64,000 bases of DNA from Pseudomonas sp. G2-4 (GTDB lineage: Bacteria > Pseudomonadota > Gammaproteobacteria > Pseudomonadales > Pseudomonadaceae), in contig NZ_CP125957.1 of assembly GCF_030064125.1 (NCBI RefSeq), positions 6,165,001-6,229,000 of the forward strand, read 5' to 3'. Under the pieces are notes generated by a model. That model made no database searches, had not been told where the DNA came from, and worked only from the letters and a program-made list of their open reading frames with translations. The translations under genes were made by a program, and so were the position numbers. How positions within the stretch are numbered: the stretch's first letter is position 1; every line of letters starts with the position of its first letter. This document shows, piece after piece, positions 48,627 through 57,553 of the stretch.

Positions 48627-49925
48627 CTACAAGGTTTTTTCGAAGATCTTCGAGTTGCGCTGATAGTTGTAGAGCGACGCCCGCGCGGCCGGTAACCGGT
48701 CGACGCTGCTCGGCTCGAAGCCCCGCTCACGGAACCAGTGGGCGGTGCGGGTGGTGAGCACGAACAGGGTCTTGAGCCCCTTGGCACGAGCCCGGGTTTC
48801 GATCCGTTCCAGCAGTTCATCACCCCGTCCACCGTGGCGGTACTCCGGATTCACCGCCAGGCAGGCCAGCTCCCCGGCGTCCGAATCGGCGATCTGGTAC
48901 AGCGCCGCGCAGGCGATGATCATGCCTTCGCGCTCGACCACGCTGAACTGTTCGATCTCGCGTTCCAGCACTTCGCGGGAGCGACGCACCAGAATCCCCT
49001 GCTCTTCCAGCGGGCTGATCAGGTCCAGCAAACCGCCGACATCTTCGATGGCCGCTTCGCGCACCACCTCGAATTGTTCCTGGGCCACCAGCGTACCGCT
49101 GCCATCGCGGGTGAACAGCTCGGCCAGCAGTGCACCGTTTTCGACGTAACTGACAATATGGCTGCGGGCCACACCGCCACGGCAGGCCTGGGCCGCGGCA
49201 TCCAGTAGCTCCGCCTGGTAGTCGCTGCCCAGGCGCTGTATATGGCCCGCCACCTGCTGCGGACGCAACTCGCGCACTAACCTGCCGTCTTCGCCGATCA
49301 ACCCCTGCTCGCTGCCGAACAACAGCAATTTGTCGGCCGCCAGGTCAATGGCTGCCCGGGTCGCGACGTCTTCACAGGCGAGGTTGAAAATTTCCCCGGT
49401 GGGCGAATAGCCCAACGGTGACAGCAGCACGATGGAGCGCTCGTCCAGCAGCCGGTTGATGCCCTTGCGATCAACCCGGCGCACTTCGCCGGTGTGGTGA
49501 TAATCCACGCCCTCCAGCACGCCAATGGGCCGCGCGGTGACCAGGTTGCCACTGGCGACGCGCAGCCGCGAACCCTGCATCGGAGAGGACGCCATGTCCA
49601 TGGACAGGCGGGCCTCGATGGCGATGCGCAACTGGCCGACGGCATCGATCACGCATTCCAGGGTCGCGGCATCAGTGATGCGCATGCCGTGATGATAGTG
49701 GGGCGTCAGGCCCCGCGCCGCGAGGCGGGTTTCGATCTGCGGACGCGAGCCATGGACCAGCACCAGGCGCACGCCAAGGCTGTGCAGCAACACCAGGTCA
49801 TGGACGATGTTGCCGAAATTAGGGTGTTCCACCCCATCGCCGGGCAGCATGACGATGAAGGTGCAATCGCGGTGGGCGTTGATGTAGGGCGAAGCGTGAC
49901 GAAGCCAATTGACGTATTCGGGCAT
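48627..49925 (-). CDS. argA: N-acetylglutamate synthase
   Basis: A 432-residue enzyme making N-acetylglutamate from glutamate and acetyl-CoA, the first step of arginine synthesis. The N-terminal amino-acid kinase domain (about 1-280) is regulatory and a C-terminal GNAT acetyltransferase domain (about 290-430; LAVNPEYRHGGRG is the acetyl-CoA loop) is catalytic. Divided from argE by 133 bp with the same strand orientation. Confidence 0.96.
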   Translation of the reverse strand: MPEYVNWLRHASPYINAHRDCTFIVMLPGDGVEHPNFGNIVHDLVLLHSLGVRLVLVHGSRPQIETRLAARGLTPHYHHGMRITDAATLECVIDAVGQLRIAIEARLSMDMASSPMQGSRLRVASGNLVTARPIGVLEGVDYHHTGEVRRVDRKGINRLLDERSIVLLSPLGYSPTGEIFNLACEDVATRAAIDLAADKLLLFGSEQGLIGEDGRLVRELRPQQVAGHIQRLGSDYQAELLDAAAQACRGGVARSHIVSYVENGALLAELFTRDGSGTLVAQEQFEVVREAAIEDVGGLLDLISPLEEQGILVRRSREVLEREIEQFSVVEREGMIIACAALYQIADSDAGELACLAVNPEYRHGGRGDELLERIETRARAKGLKTLFVLTTRTAHWFRERGFEPSSVDRLPAARASLYNYQRNSKIFEKTL

Positions 49926-50058
49926 GAACCTGGACCTGTAATAAATAACAGCCGAAATAAAGACGACACAGAACGCACAGCAGGCTGGTGGTTATCGTCG
50001 GAACAGGCTTGGCGACACGCGCGCTCTCCTCATCAATACGGGCCCGGACGGGGGCAAT

Positions 50059-51216
50059 TTAATCGGCCGTGGCCGGCGTCAGGCAATAATGTCCGATCAA
50101 CTGCCGCAGCAATTGCACGGTAGGTTGTAAACGTGACATTTCAAGGTACTCGCCCGGTTGGTGGGCGCAGGCGATATCGCCAGGGCCAAGTACCAGGGTT
50201 TCGCAGCCAAGGCGCTGAAGATAAGGCGCTTCGGTGCCGAACGCCACTGCTTCGGCACGATAGCCGGTGAGTCGTTCGGCCACGCGCACCAGTTCGCAAT
50301 CCTCGGCCTGCTCGAACGGCGGCACCTCGGGGAACAGCGGCGCATAGTCGATCTTGACCTGGTGCCGCTCGGCGATGGGGTTGAGCTTCTGCTGGATCGC
50401 CGCCCGCAGCACTTGCGGGTCCATGCCCGGCAAGGGCCGCAGGTCGAATTCCATGGAGCACTGGCCGCAGATCCGGTTGGGATTGTCGCCACCGTGGATA
50501 CAGCCGAAGTTCAGGGTCGGCTGCGGCACCGTAAACTGCGGGTTCCGGTATTCACGCTGCCATTGCAGACGCAAGCCGCGCAGTTCGCCCATGGCATCGT
50601 GCATGGCTTCGAGGGCGCTGTGGCCCAGGCTCGGATCGGAAGAGTGGCCGCTGCGCCCGAGAATATCGATGCGTTCCATCATCACGCCTTTGTGCAGGCG
50701 AATCGGCCTGAGGCCGGTCGGCTCGCCAATGACGGCGGCGCGCCCCAATGGACGCCCGGCATCGGCCAAGGCCCGGGCGCCGGCCATGGAGCTCTCTTCG
50801 TCACAGGTGGCGAGGATCAGCAGCGGCTGTTTAAACGGTTGGTCCAGCAAGGGCTTGACCGCTTCGATGGCCAAGGCGAAAAAACCTTTCATGTCGCAGC
50901 TGCCCAAGCCCACCCAGCGGCCATCGACCTCGGTGAGTTTCAGCGGATCGGTCTGCCACAACGCGCCGTCGAACGGCACCGTGTCGCTGTGCCCGGCCAA
51001 AACCAGGCCACCGGGGCCGCTGCCGAAACTGGCCAGCAGGTTGAATTTTCCGGGGCTGACCTGTTGGATATCGCAGGAGAATCCAAGGTCGCCGAGCCAA
51101 CCCGCCAACAGTTCGATCACGGCACTGTTGGACTGGTCCAGCCCAGGCTGGGTACAGCTGACCGATGGCGCGGCGATCAGGGCAGCGAACTGATCTTTCA
51201 TGGACGGCAAAGGCAT
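50059..51216 (-). CDS. argE: acetylornithine deacetylase
   Basis: A 385-residue M20-family zinc hydrolase removing the acetyl group from N2-acetylornithine. Metal ligands are in GHSDTVPFD near 79-87 and ATCDEESSMAG near 139-149. The start at 51216 has GGAG 7 nt upstream; a longer in-frame ATG at 51312 has no coding support. argA follows it. In many pseudomonads argJ carries most of the flux, so argE may be partly redundant. Confidence 0.92.
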   Translation of the reverse strand: MPLPSMKDQFAALIAAPSVSCTQPGLDQSNSAVIELLAGWLGDLGFSCDIQQVSPGKFNLLASFGSGPGGLVLAGHSDTVPFDGALWQTDPLKLTEVDGRWVGLGSCDMKGFFALAIEAVKPLLDQPFKQPLLILATCDEESSMAGARALADAGRPLGRAAVIGEPTGLRPIRLHKGVMMERIDILGRSGHSSDPSLGHSALEAMHDAMGELRGLRLQWQREYRNPQFTVPQPTLNFGCIHGGDNPNRICGQCSMEFDLRPLPGMDPQVLRAAIQQKLNPIAERHQVKIDYAPLFPEVPPFEQAEDCELVRVAERLTGYRAEAVAFGTEAPYLQRLGCETLVLGPGDIACAHQPGEYLEMSRLQPTVQLLRQLIGHYCLTPATAD

Positions 51217-51374
51217 CGCTGACTCCGGGCTTACAAATTGACGTCCATCATAGAACCATCCGGCGCAAGGAAGAAACCGCCGCGGGGCGCAGGATGAACG
51301 AGTCCTGTACACTGCACGGCCTTGGCAGCCACACCTTCCCCCGGCTGCACACCCGATCCCTGGATTTTCCGGCC

Positions 51375-52742
51375 ATGCAGAAAGAAACCGAAATCAAACT
51401 CCGCGTCAGCCGCGAGACCCTGGCAGCCCTGCGTGAGCACCCGCTGCTGAAAAAACGCAACAAAAGTGGCTGGGAACGCCATGAGCTGATGAACCAGTAT
51501 TTCGACACGCCGGAGCGTGACCTGGCCCGGGCCAAGGTCGCCCTGCGCCTGCGCCGCGACGGCGAGGAAGTGATCCAGACCCTCAAGACCCGCGGCCAGA
51601 GCATCGCCGGCCTGTCCGAGCGCAACGAGTACGACTGGCACCTGCCCAAAGCCAAGCTTGACCTGAAAAAACTCGACGGCGAATGCTGGCCCGAGGCGTT
51701 GGTCGAACTGGACAAGAAAACCCTCAAGGCCATCTTCACCACCGATTTTGTCCGCGAACGCGCCGAAATCGCCTGGGGCCGCGGCAAAAGCAAAGTAGTG
51801 ATCGAAGCCGCGCTGGACCTGGGTTATGTCGTGGTCGGCAAACAGAAGGAAGAGATCTGCGAGCTGGAGCTGGAGCTGCGCGAAGGCGAGCCCGCCGCCC
51901 TGCTGGAGTTGGCCGCCGAGCTGGCCGCCACCCTGCCCTTGATGCCTTGCGACATCAGCAAGGCCGAGCGCGGCTATCGCCTGCACGACGCGAACAGCTA
52001 CGCCCTGAGCCTGCCGGCCCCGCAACTGACCGCCGAAATGCCGCTGGACGACGCCTTCGCCGCGCTGAGCTGGCACTTGCTGGGCAGCAGCCAGCGCCTG
52101 GCCGAACAATATCGCTTCAACGGTCACTGGCGCCTGTTGCAGGACTGGGTGGAAAACCTTGCCGAACTGCGCGCCCTGCTCAGTAGCCTCGGCCAGGCCG
52201 CACCGCGCCAATCGACCCACGACTTGCGCGTTGCCCTGGACGCATTGCTGGAAGACTGGCGCCCGCTGGTCCAGGCTGGCCTGGACGACGAAGACGTCCG
52301 CAAGGCTGCGCCGGAGCAATTCCTTGAGGAGCTGCAAGACCCACGCTGGGGCCTGTTCTCCCTCAACACTTCGCGCTGGCTGCTGGCCCGCAGCTGGACC
52401 GCCGAGCGCAACACCCGTGGCAACCGCCAAGGGGCGGCGCAACTGGGCAGCTGGCTGCCGCGTCTGCTGGGCGAGGAGTCCACGTCCCTGCAATTGCAGC
52501 GCTATCAGCAACAGCCGGAAGACCTGGCCGAGCAACTGCCGCGCATCGAACGCATCCAGGCCTGGCTGCACCATGCCCGCCATGTGCTGGAGATCCCGGA
52601 AATGGATCGTCTCTATGGCGAGCTGAACAAACTGGCGCACCTGGCGAACGCACCGATCACCGACGAAACACTGGATGCGCGCAAGCAGCAGGCGATTGCG
52701 GTGTATCAAAATCGGGCCTGGAAGACGCTGTTGCGGCTGTAA
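51375..52742 (+). CDS. CYTH and CHAD domain protein
   Basis: A 455-residue protein. The CYTH triphosphatase domain begins with ETEIKLRV (the ExExK signature) near residue 4 and covers about 1-200, and the C-terminal ~200 residues are a CHAD helical domain, which in other bacteria binds polyphosphate. Activity is probably on inorganic triphosphate or polyphosphate. The start is set at 51375, directly before the ExExK motif; a longer start at 51294 adds 27 residues. It is divergent from argE. Confidence 0.85.
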   Translation: MQKETEIKLRVSRETLAALREHPLLKKRNKSGWERHELMNQYFDTPERDLARAKVALRLRRDGEEVIQTLKTRGQSIAGLSERNEYDWHLPKAKLDLKKLDGECWPEALVELDKKTLKAIFTTDFVRERAEIAWGRGKSKVVIEAALDLGYVVVGKQKEEICELELELREGEPAALLELAAELAATLPLMPCDISKAERGYRLHDANSYALSLPAPQLTAEMPLDDAFAALSWHLLGSSQRLAEQYRFNGHWRLLQDWVENLAELRALLSSLGQAAPRQSTHDLRVALDALLEDWRPLVQAGLDDEDVRKAAPEQFLEELQDPRWGLFSLNTSRWLLARSWTAERNTRGNRQGAAQLGSWLPRLLGEESTSLQLQRYQQQPEDLAEQLPRIERIQAWLHHARHVLEIPEMDRLYGELNKLAHLANAPITDETLDARKQQAIAVYQNRAWKTLLRL

Positions 52743-52758
52743 CCTGGGCCTGTCATAT

Positions 52759-52855
52759 CGCCATCGCGAGCAAGCTCGCTCCCACATCGGATCTTCGCCG
52801 TACACGCATGTGCGTTCGCTGAAGATCCCTGTGGGAGCGAGCTTGCTCGCGAAGG
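52759..52855. repeat. REP pair, GGGAGCGAGC type
   Basis: Two inverted REP cores, about 50 bp apart, after the CYTH/CHAD gene. Confidence 0.9.
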
Positions 52856-52857
52856 GG

Positions 52858-53032
52858 CCAGCACATCCTCCACAGAACTCAGCGCACCACCGACAAATTC
52901 GTTGTAGACCGGCTGAGCTGGCACCGTACCCAGGCCATCGCTGAAAAATTGCGTAACCTGATCAGCGTGCGTTCGGTGGACCTGCAAGACCCTGATATTG
53001 CGCGGATTGAGCCGGTCCAGGCGGCGGGCTGA
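52858..53032 (+). pseudogene. possible 3' remnant of an unidentified gene
   Basis: An open frame without its own start ends at a TGA at 53030-53032. Its last ~50 codons read like real protein (for example DRLSWHRTQAIAEKLRNL, then LQDPDIARIEP), with codon choice like the neighbours. It begins directly at the edge of the REP pair, as though a gene were cut there. I do not recognise the family. It could equally be chance. With the REP pair it fills most of the 435-bp gap before the GspE-like gene. Confidence 0.3.
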
Positions 53033-53177
53033 GCGCCGCAAGGCAAGAATTCGAAACGCATTGGTCGGGTAGTGGCCCAACGATCCATGTGGTCGGGACT
53101 ATTCTTTTGCAGACCGAGCCAGGACGCCCAAGCGTCTGTATCGCGGCTTTGCTGCAATTGTCCAATAGGAAACCCGC

Positions 53178-54962
53178 ATGTCCACCAAACACGCCACTCA
53201 GGACCGCTGGCTGGACCTCAACGATCTGCTGCGCCAACTGGTTGCCCAGGGCTTCATCAGCCAGGACTGCGCCGAAACCGCGCTCAACGCCCGCCGGCGC
53301 CACAGCGCCCATGCCCAGCTGCATCCATTGGAGTTCATCGCCAACCAGCATCTGGACGATCTCAGCCGCCCCGGCAAACGCCTGGACCTGGAAAGCCTGA
53401 CCCTGTGGCTGTCCCAACAGGCCGGCCAGCCGTACATGCGCATCGACCCGCTGAAAATCAACGTCGCGGCCATCACGCCACTGATGTCCTATGCCTTTGC
53501 ACAGCGGCACAAGATTCTCGCGGTGGCCGTCGACCGCGACGCCGTCACCGTCGCCAGCGCCCAACCCTATGTCAGCAGTTGGGAAGCGGACCTGACCCAC
53601 GTGCTCAAGCTGCCCATCCAGCGGGTGGTCGCCAACCCGGTGGATATCCAGCGCCTGAGCGTGGAGTTCTATCGCCTGGCCAAATCGGTCAGCGGCGCCA
53701 CCACGGCCGACCAGCAACCCAGCAACCTGAGCAATTTCGAACAGTTGCTCAACCTGGGCGCCAGTGACCAGGAGCCGGACGCCAACGATGCGCATATCGT
53801 CAATATCGTCGACTGGTTGTTCCAGTACGCCTTCCAGCAGCGCGCCAGCGATATCCACATCGAACCGCGCCGCGAACAGGGCACGGTTCGGTTTCGCATC
53901 GACGGGGTGCTGCACACCGTTTACCAGTTCCCACCCCAGGTGACGATGGCGATCATCAGCCGCCTCAAGAGCCTGGGGCGGATGAACGTTGCGGAAAAAC
54001 GCAAACCCCAGGACGGCAGGGTCAAGACCAAGACCCCGGACGGCGGCGAAGTGGAATTGCGCTTGTCGACCTTGCCCACGGCGTTCGGCGAAAAAATGGT
54101 CATGCGGATCTTCGACCCGGAAGTGCTGCTCAAGGACTTCGACCAGCTCGGTTTCTCCGCCGACGACCTGCGCCGCTGGCAGGACATGACCCGCCAGCCC
54201 AACGGCATCATCCTGGTGACCGGGCCGACCGGTTCCGGCAAGACCACCACGCTCTATACCACCCTCAAGAAACTGGCGACGCCGGAGGTGAACCTCTGCA
54301 CCATCGAAGACCCGATTGAAATGGTCGAAAGCTCCTTCAACCAGATGCAGGTCCAGCACAACATCGACCTGACCTTCGCCGCTGGCGTACGCGCGCTGAT
54401 GCGACAAGACCCGGACATCATCATGATCGGTGAGATCCGCGACCTGGAAACCGCCGAAATGGCGATCCAGGCAGCCCTCACCGGACACCTTGTGCTCTCG
54501 ACCCTGCACACCAACGACGCGCCGAGCGCCATCAGTCGCCTGCTGGAACTCGGCGTGCCCCATTACCTGATCAAGGCCACGGTGCTCGGGGTCATGGCCC
54601 AGCGTCTGGTGCGCACGCTGTGCCCGCATTGCAAGGCGCCCCTGACCCTGGACGAAGACGACTGGCAAACCCTGACCCGGCCCTGGCAGGCCCCGTTGCC
54701 AGGCAATGCCCAACAGGCCGTCGGCTGCCTGGAGTGCCGCGACACCGGCTATCGCGGCCGTGCCGGGGTCTACGAAATCATGCAATTGACCGACAGCGTC
54801 AAGGCATTGATCCATCCCGACACCGACCTGCTGGCGGTGCGCCGCCAGGCGTTCAAGGAAGGCATGCGCAGCCTGCGGCTTTCGGGGGCACAAAAGGTGG
54901 CGGCAGGGTTGACCACCGTTGAGGAAGTCCTGCGCGTGACACCGCAGAGCGAACAGAAGTAG
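53178..54962 (+). CDS. GspE/PilB-family secretion ATPase (orphan)
   Basis: A 594-residue type II secretion/type IV pilus-type hexameric ATPase. An N-terminal MshEN-like domain is followed by the Walker A GPTGSGKTTT at 349-358, the Asp-box, Walker B DIIMIGE at 413-419, and a zinc-binding tetracysteine (Cys482, 485, 517, 520) that is typical of GspE and PilB. All catalytic residues look intact. No other secretion or pilus genes are nearby, so its machinery is elsewhere or it has a different job; the matching P. aeruginosa gene (PA5210 in memory) is also an orphan. Confidence 0.93.
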   Translation: MSTKHATQDRWLDLNDLLRQLVAQGFISQDCAETALNARRRHSAHAQLHPLEFIANQHLDDLSRPGKRLDLESLTLWLSQQAGQPYMRIDPLKINVAAITPLMSYAFAQRHKILAVAVDRDAVTVASAQPYVSSWEADLTHVLKLPIQRVVANPVDIQRLSVEFYRLAKSVSGATTADQQPSNLSNFEQLLNLGASDQEPDANDAHIVNIVDWLFQYAFQQRASDIHIEPRREQGTVRFRIDGVLHTVYQFPPQVTMAIISRLKSLGRMNVAEKRKPQDGRVKTKTPDGGEVELRLSTLPTAFGEKMVMRIFDPEVLLKDFDQLGFSADDLRRWQDMTRQPNGIILVTGPTGSGKTTTLYTTLKKLATPEVNLCTIEDPIEMVESSFNQMQVQHNIDLTFAAGVRALMRQDPDIIMIGEIRDLETAEMAIQAALTGHLVLSTLHTNDAPSAISRLLELGVPHYLIKATVLGVMAQRLVRTLCPHCKAPLTLDEDDWQTLTRPWQAPLPGNAQQAVGCLECRDTGYRGRAGVYEIMQLTDSVKALIHPDTDLLAVRRQAFKEGMRSLRLSGAQKVAAGLTTVEEVLRVTPQSEQK

Positions 54963-54963
54963 T

Positions 54964-55092
54964 TGTGGCGAGGGTATTTATCCTCGCTGGGCTGCGAAGC
55001 ACCCCAAGCAAACAATGAGATAAACCCTGACACAATTAGATGCCAAATAGGGGCTGCTTCGCAGCCCAACGGGGATAAATCCCCTCGCCACA
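54964..55092. repeat. REP pair, GGCGAGG-type variant
   Basis: Inverted repeat whose ends are GTGGCGAGGG and CCCTCGCCAC, with an unusual TATTTATCCTCG core in place of GAGCTTGCTCCC and the small palindrome GGGCTGC...GCAGCCC. It is a diverged member of the GGCGAGGGAGC family between the ATPase and the SPFH gene. Confidence 0.8.
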
Positions 55093-55170
55093 AGGACCAT
55101 AGAGAAGATAATGGCCGCTTGCCCTACACTCTGGGCTCGCCAGTCACTTCAATTCGAACAGGGAACAGTC

Positions 55171-56091
55171 ATGCAGATCGGTAGCGTACTTTTACTTTTT
55201 GTCGGCCTCGTGGTCGCCATTCTGTTCATGGGTTTCAAGGTCGTGCCCCAGGGCTACCAGTGGACCGTCGAACGGTTCGGCCGCTACACCAACACGCTCA
55301 AGCCCGGGCTGAACATCATCATCCCGGTGATGGATCGTATCGGTCGCAAGATCAATGTCATGGAAAGCGTGCTGGACATCCCGCCCCAGGAAGTCATCAC
55401 CGCCGACAACGCCACGGTGCAAATCGACGCCGTGTGCTTCTTCCAAGTGGTCAATACGGCCCAGGCGGCCTACGAGGTCAACAACCTCGAACACGCCATC
55501 CGCAACCTGCTGCAAACCAACATCCGCACCGTACTGGGGTCCATGGAGCTGGATGCGATGCTGAGCCAGCGCGATGGTATCAATGAAAAACTGCTGCGCA
55601 CGGTCGATGAAGCCACAGCGCCGTGGGGCATCAAGATCACCCGGATCGAGATCAAGGACATCAGCCCACCGGCCGACCTGATGGCTGCCATGTCGGGACA
55701 GATGAAAGCCGAACGTATCAAGCGCGCCCAGATCCTGGAAGCCGAGGGCCTGCGAGCGTCGGCGATTCTCACCGCCGAAGGCAAGAAACAGGCGCAAATC
55801 CTTGAGGCCGAGGGCAGCCGCCAGGCCGCATTCCTCGAGTCCGAGGCCCGTGAGCGCCAAGCCGAGGCCGAAGCGCTGGCCACCAAGGTGGTGTCCCAGG
55901 CGATTGCCGACGGTAACGTCCAGGCGGTGAACTACTTCGTCGCGCAAAAATACATCGACGCCCTGGGCCGCCTGGCCTCGGCCAACAACAGCAAGGTGAT
56001 CCTGATGCCGCTGGAAGCCAGCCAGGTGATCGGTGCCGTCGGCGGCATCGGAGAAATCGTCAAGGCCACTTTCGACAGCAAGAAAGCCTGA
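55171..56091 (+). CDS. SPFH/Band-7 family membrane protein (QmcA-like)
   Basis: A 306-residue protein with one N-terminal membrane segment (about 4-24), a stomatin-type SPFH domain (25-190) and a long helical tail rich in Ala, Glu and Gln (about 190-260), expected to coil and oligomerise. It associates with membrane microdomains or chaperones proteases. The start at 55171 follows GGGA; a longer in-frame start at 55111 lacks a ribosome site. The NfeD partner follows. Confidence 0.9.
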   Translation: MQIGSVLLLFVGLVVAILFMGFKVVPQGYQWTVERFGRYTNTLKPGLNIIIPVMDRIGRKINVMESVLDIPPQEVITADNATVQIDAVCFFQVVNTAQAAYEVNNLEHAIRNLLQTNIRTVLGSMELDAMLSQRDGINEKLLRTVDEATAPWGIKITRIEIKDISPPADLMAAMSGQMKAERIKRAQILEAEGLRASAILTAEGKKQAQILEAEGSRQAAFLESEARERQAEAEALATKVVSQAIADGNVQAVNYFVAQKYIDALGRLASANNSKVILMPLEASQVIGAVGGIGEIVKATFDSKKA

Positions 56092-56100
56092 GGCGCATGT

Positions 56101-56550
56101 ATGTGGGTGTTCCTGCAACAAATGTCGTACTGGGACTGGCTGGCGTTGGGGGTCATCCTGCTGATCCTGGAAGTCTTCGGCGCTGGCGGGTACTTGCTGT
56201 GGATCGGCATGGCCGCCGCAGCGGTGGGTGTCCTGACCTTCATCCTGCCGCAACTGTCGTGGGAGATGCAGTTCCTGCTGTTCGGTCTGTTCGCCATCGC
56301 AACAGCGCTGTACTGGTGGCGACGCCAGCGCAGCGCTGTGCGTGAAAGCGATCAGCCACACCTGAACCTGCGTGGGCAGGAGCTGATCGGCAAGGTATTC
56401 CAGGTTCATGAAGCGATTGTCGATGGACGGGGCAAGATCAAGGTGGCCGACAGTGTCTGGCTGGCCAAAGGCCCCGAGTCGGCCGTTGGCACGCGGGTCA
56501 GGGTGGTGGCGCAGGAAGGCGCGGTGCTGCAGGTGGAGCGGGCTGACTGA
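56101..56550 (+). CDS. NfeD family protein
   Basis: A 149-residue protein with two or three membrane segments in its first ~85 residues and a C-terminal OB-fold-like domain (about 95-149), as in NfeD proteins that accompany stomatin-like proteins. The pair QmcA/NfeD is common in bacteria; its function is uncertain. The start is ATG at 56101, 9 bp after the SPFH stop. Confidence 0.9.
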   Translation: MWVFLQQMSYWDWLALGVILLILEVFGAGGYLLWIGMAAAAVGVLTFILPQLSWEMQFLLFGLFAIATALYWWRRQRSAVRESDQPHLNLRGQELIGKVFQVHEAIVDGRGKIKVADSVWLAKGPESAVGTRVRVVAQEGAVLQVERAD

Positions 56551-56618
56551 GAAGTCATGGAACTGAATCGAGGCGCAGGGAATCCAACGTCATAGTTAAC
56601 CCAGTGGAGTCACCTATC

Positions 56619-56936
56619 ATGCGTCTCAAACTTGCTGTCGCTACCCTAGCCTTGCTGTCTCTTCCTGTTGGCTCGGCAATGGCCGACACGTTTTGGCGTA
56701 ACGTCATCTCGTCCGGTGCGACCACCGGTTCCACCTACCTGACCTTCAAGGATCACAAACTGATCGTCGCCGCCCAGGACGATGCCGGCAGCTTTGTTGC
56801 CAGTGACGGCGGTATCCGTGGCCCCTACCTGGAAGCAGCGATGCAGAAAGTCCGCGCCGACAATCCAGGCCTGCAGGCCAGCGACATGGAACTGGCCAAC
56901 GCGATCCTGGCGAAAAACGCCGTCGCCCAGGACTGA
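56619..56936 (+). CDS. DUF2388 periplasmic protein
   Basis: A 105-residue protein with a signal peptide ending SAMADTF. The conserved centre DTFWRNVISSGATTGSTYLT at 24-43 (landmark only) and the C-terminal ELANAILAKN are DUF2388 features. Function unknown. GGAG lies 9 nt before the ATG; a GTG at 56604 is a weaker alternative. Ends at a terminator. Confidence 0.85.
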   Translation: MRLKLAVATLALLSLPVGSAMADTFWRNVISSGATTGSTYLTFKDHKLIVAAQDDAGSFVASDGGIRGPYLEAAMQKVRADNPGLQASDMELANAILAKNAVAQD

Positions 56937-56950
56937 TTCCAGCCCCATGA

Positions 56951-56981
56951 AAAATGCCGCTCGATTGAGCGGCATTTTTTT
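56951..56981. terminator. bidirectional terminator after DUF2388 gene
   Basis: AATGCCGCTC and GAGCGGCATT form a stem around a GATT loop, with a T run on both strands, ending both the DUF2388 transcript and, from the other side, gcvH. Confidence 0.85.
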
Positions 56982-57013
56982 GCCCGGTGAAAAACCCAAG
57001 GCTGTCCCAACCC

Positions 57014-57107
57014 CCTGTGGGAGCGAGCTTGCTCGCGATAGCGGAGTGTCAGCCCACATCAATGCCGCTGATCCACCGCTATCGCGAGCAAGCTCGCTCC
57101 CACAGGT
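57014..57107. repeat. REP pair, GGGAGCGAGC type
   Basis: Two inverted REP cores about 45 bp apart, between the convergent DUF2388 and gcvH genes. Confidence 0.9.
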
Positions 57108-57117
57108 GCAGTCGTCC

Positions 57118-57501
57118 TTATTCGCCGATAGCAGCCTTGTAGCCTGCCGCATCGAGCAGTTTGTCCAGCTCGGACTTGTCGCTTGGCTTGAGCTTGAAGA
57201 TCCAGGCACCGTAAGGATCGGTATTGAGCAGCTCGGGCGAGCCGCCAAGGTCTTCGTTGACCGCGATCACTTCACCCGCAATCGGGGAGTAGATGTCGGA
57301 AGCGGCCTTGACCGACTCCACCACACCGGCTTGGTCACCTGCGGCAAAACGCTTACCGACCTCAGTCAGTTCGACAAACACCACATCACCCAAAGCTTCC
57401 TGAGCGTGGTCACTGATGCCCACGGTAACGGTACCGTCGGCTTCCAGACGCGCCCACTCATGGCTTTCGGCAAAACGCAGTTCGGCAGGGATATCACTCA
57501 T
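57118..57501 (-). CDS. gcvH: glycine cleavage system H protein
   Basis: A 127-residue lipoate-carrying shuttle protein. Lys65 in [13 protein letters not shown] is the lipoylation site. It carries the aminomethyl group between P- and T-proteins. The start at 57501 is the first Met in frame with the fold; 57516 adds five residues. It lies 52 bp after gcvT, and no gcvP follows: only the REP pair and a convergent gene. Confidence 0.96.
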   Translation of the reverse strand: MSDIPAELRFAESHEWARLEADGTVTVGISDHAQEALGDVVFVELTEVGKRFAAGDQAGVVESVKAASDIYSPIAGEVIAVNEDLGGSPELLNTDPYGAWIFKLKPSDKSELDKLLDAAGYKAAIGE

Positions 57502-57553
57502 ATTCTGTGTCCTCAAGAGAAAGTGTCAGCGGCCAGCGGCCCGCCGCGAAGGG

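Noticed and set aside
51231..52805. A 524-codon open frame on the minus strand
   Set aside because: Antisense to the CYTH/CHAD gene, with glutamine/alanine-rich low-information content and no recognisable motif.
52962..54893. A 643-codon open frame on the minus strand
   Set aside because: It lies wholly antisense to the GspE-like ATPase, whose motifs are unmistakable. Long antisense frames are common at this GC content.
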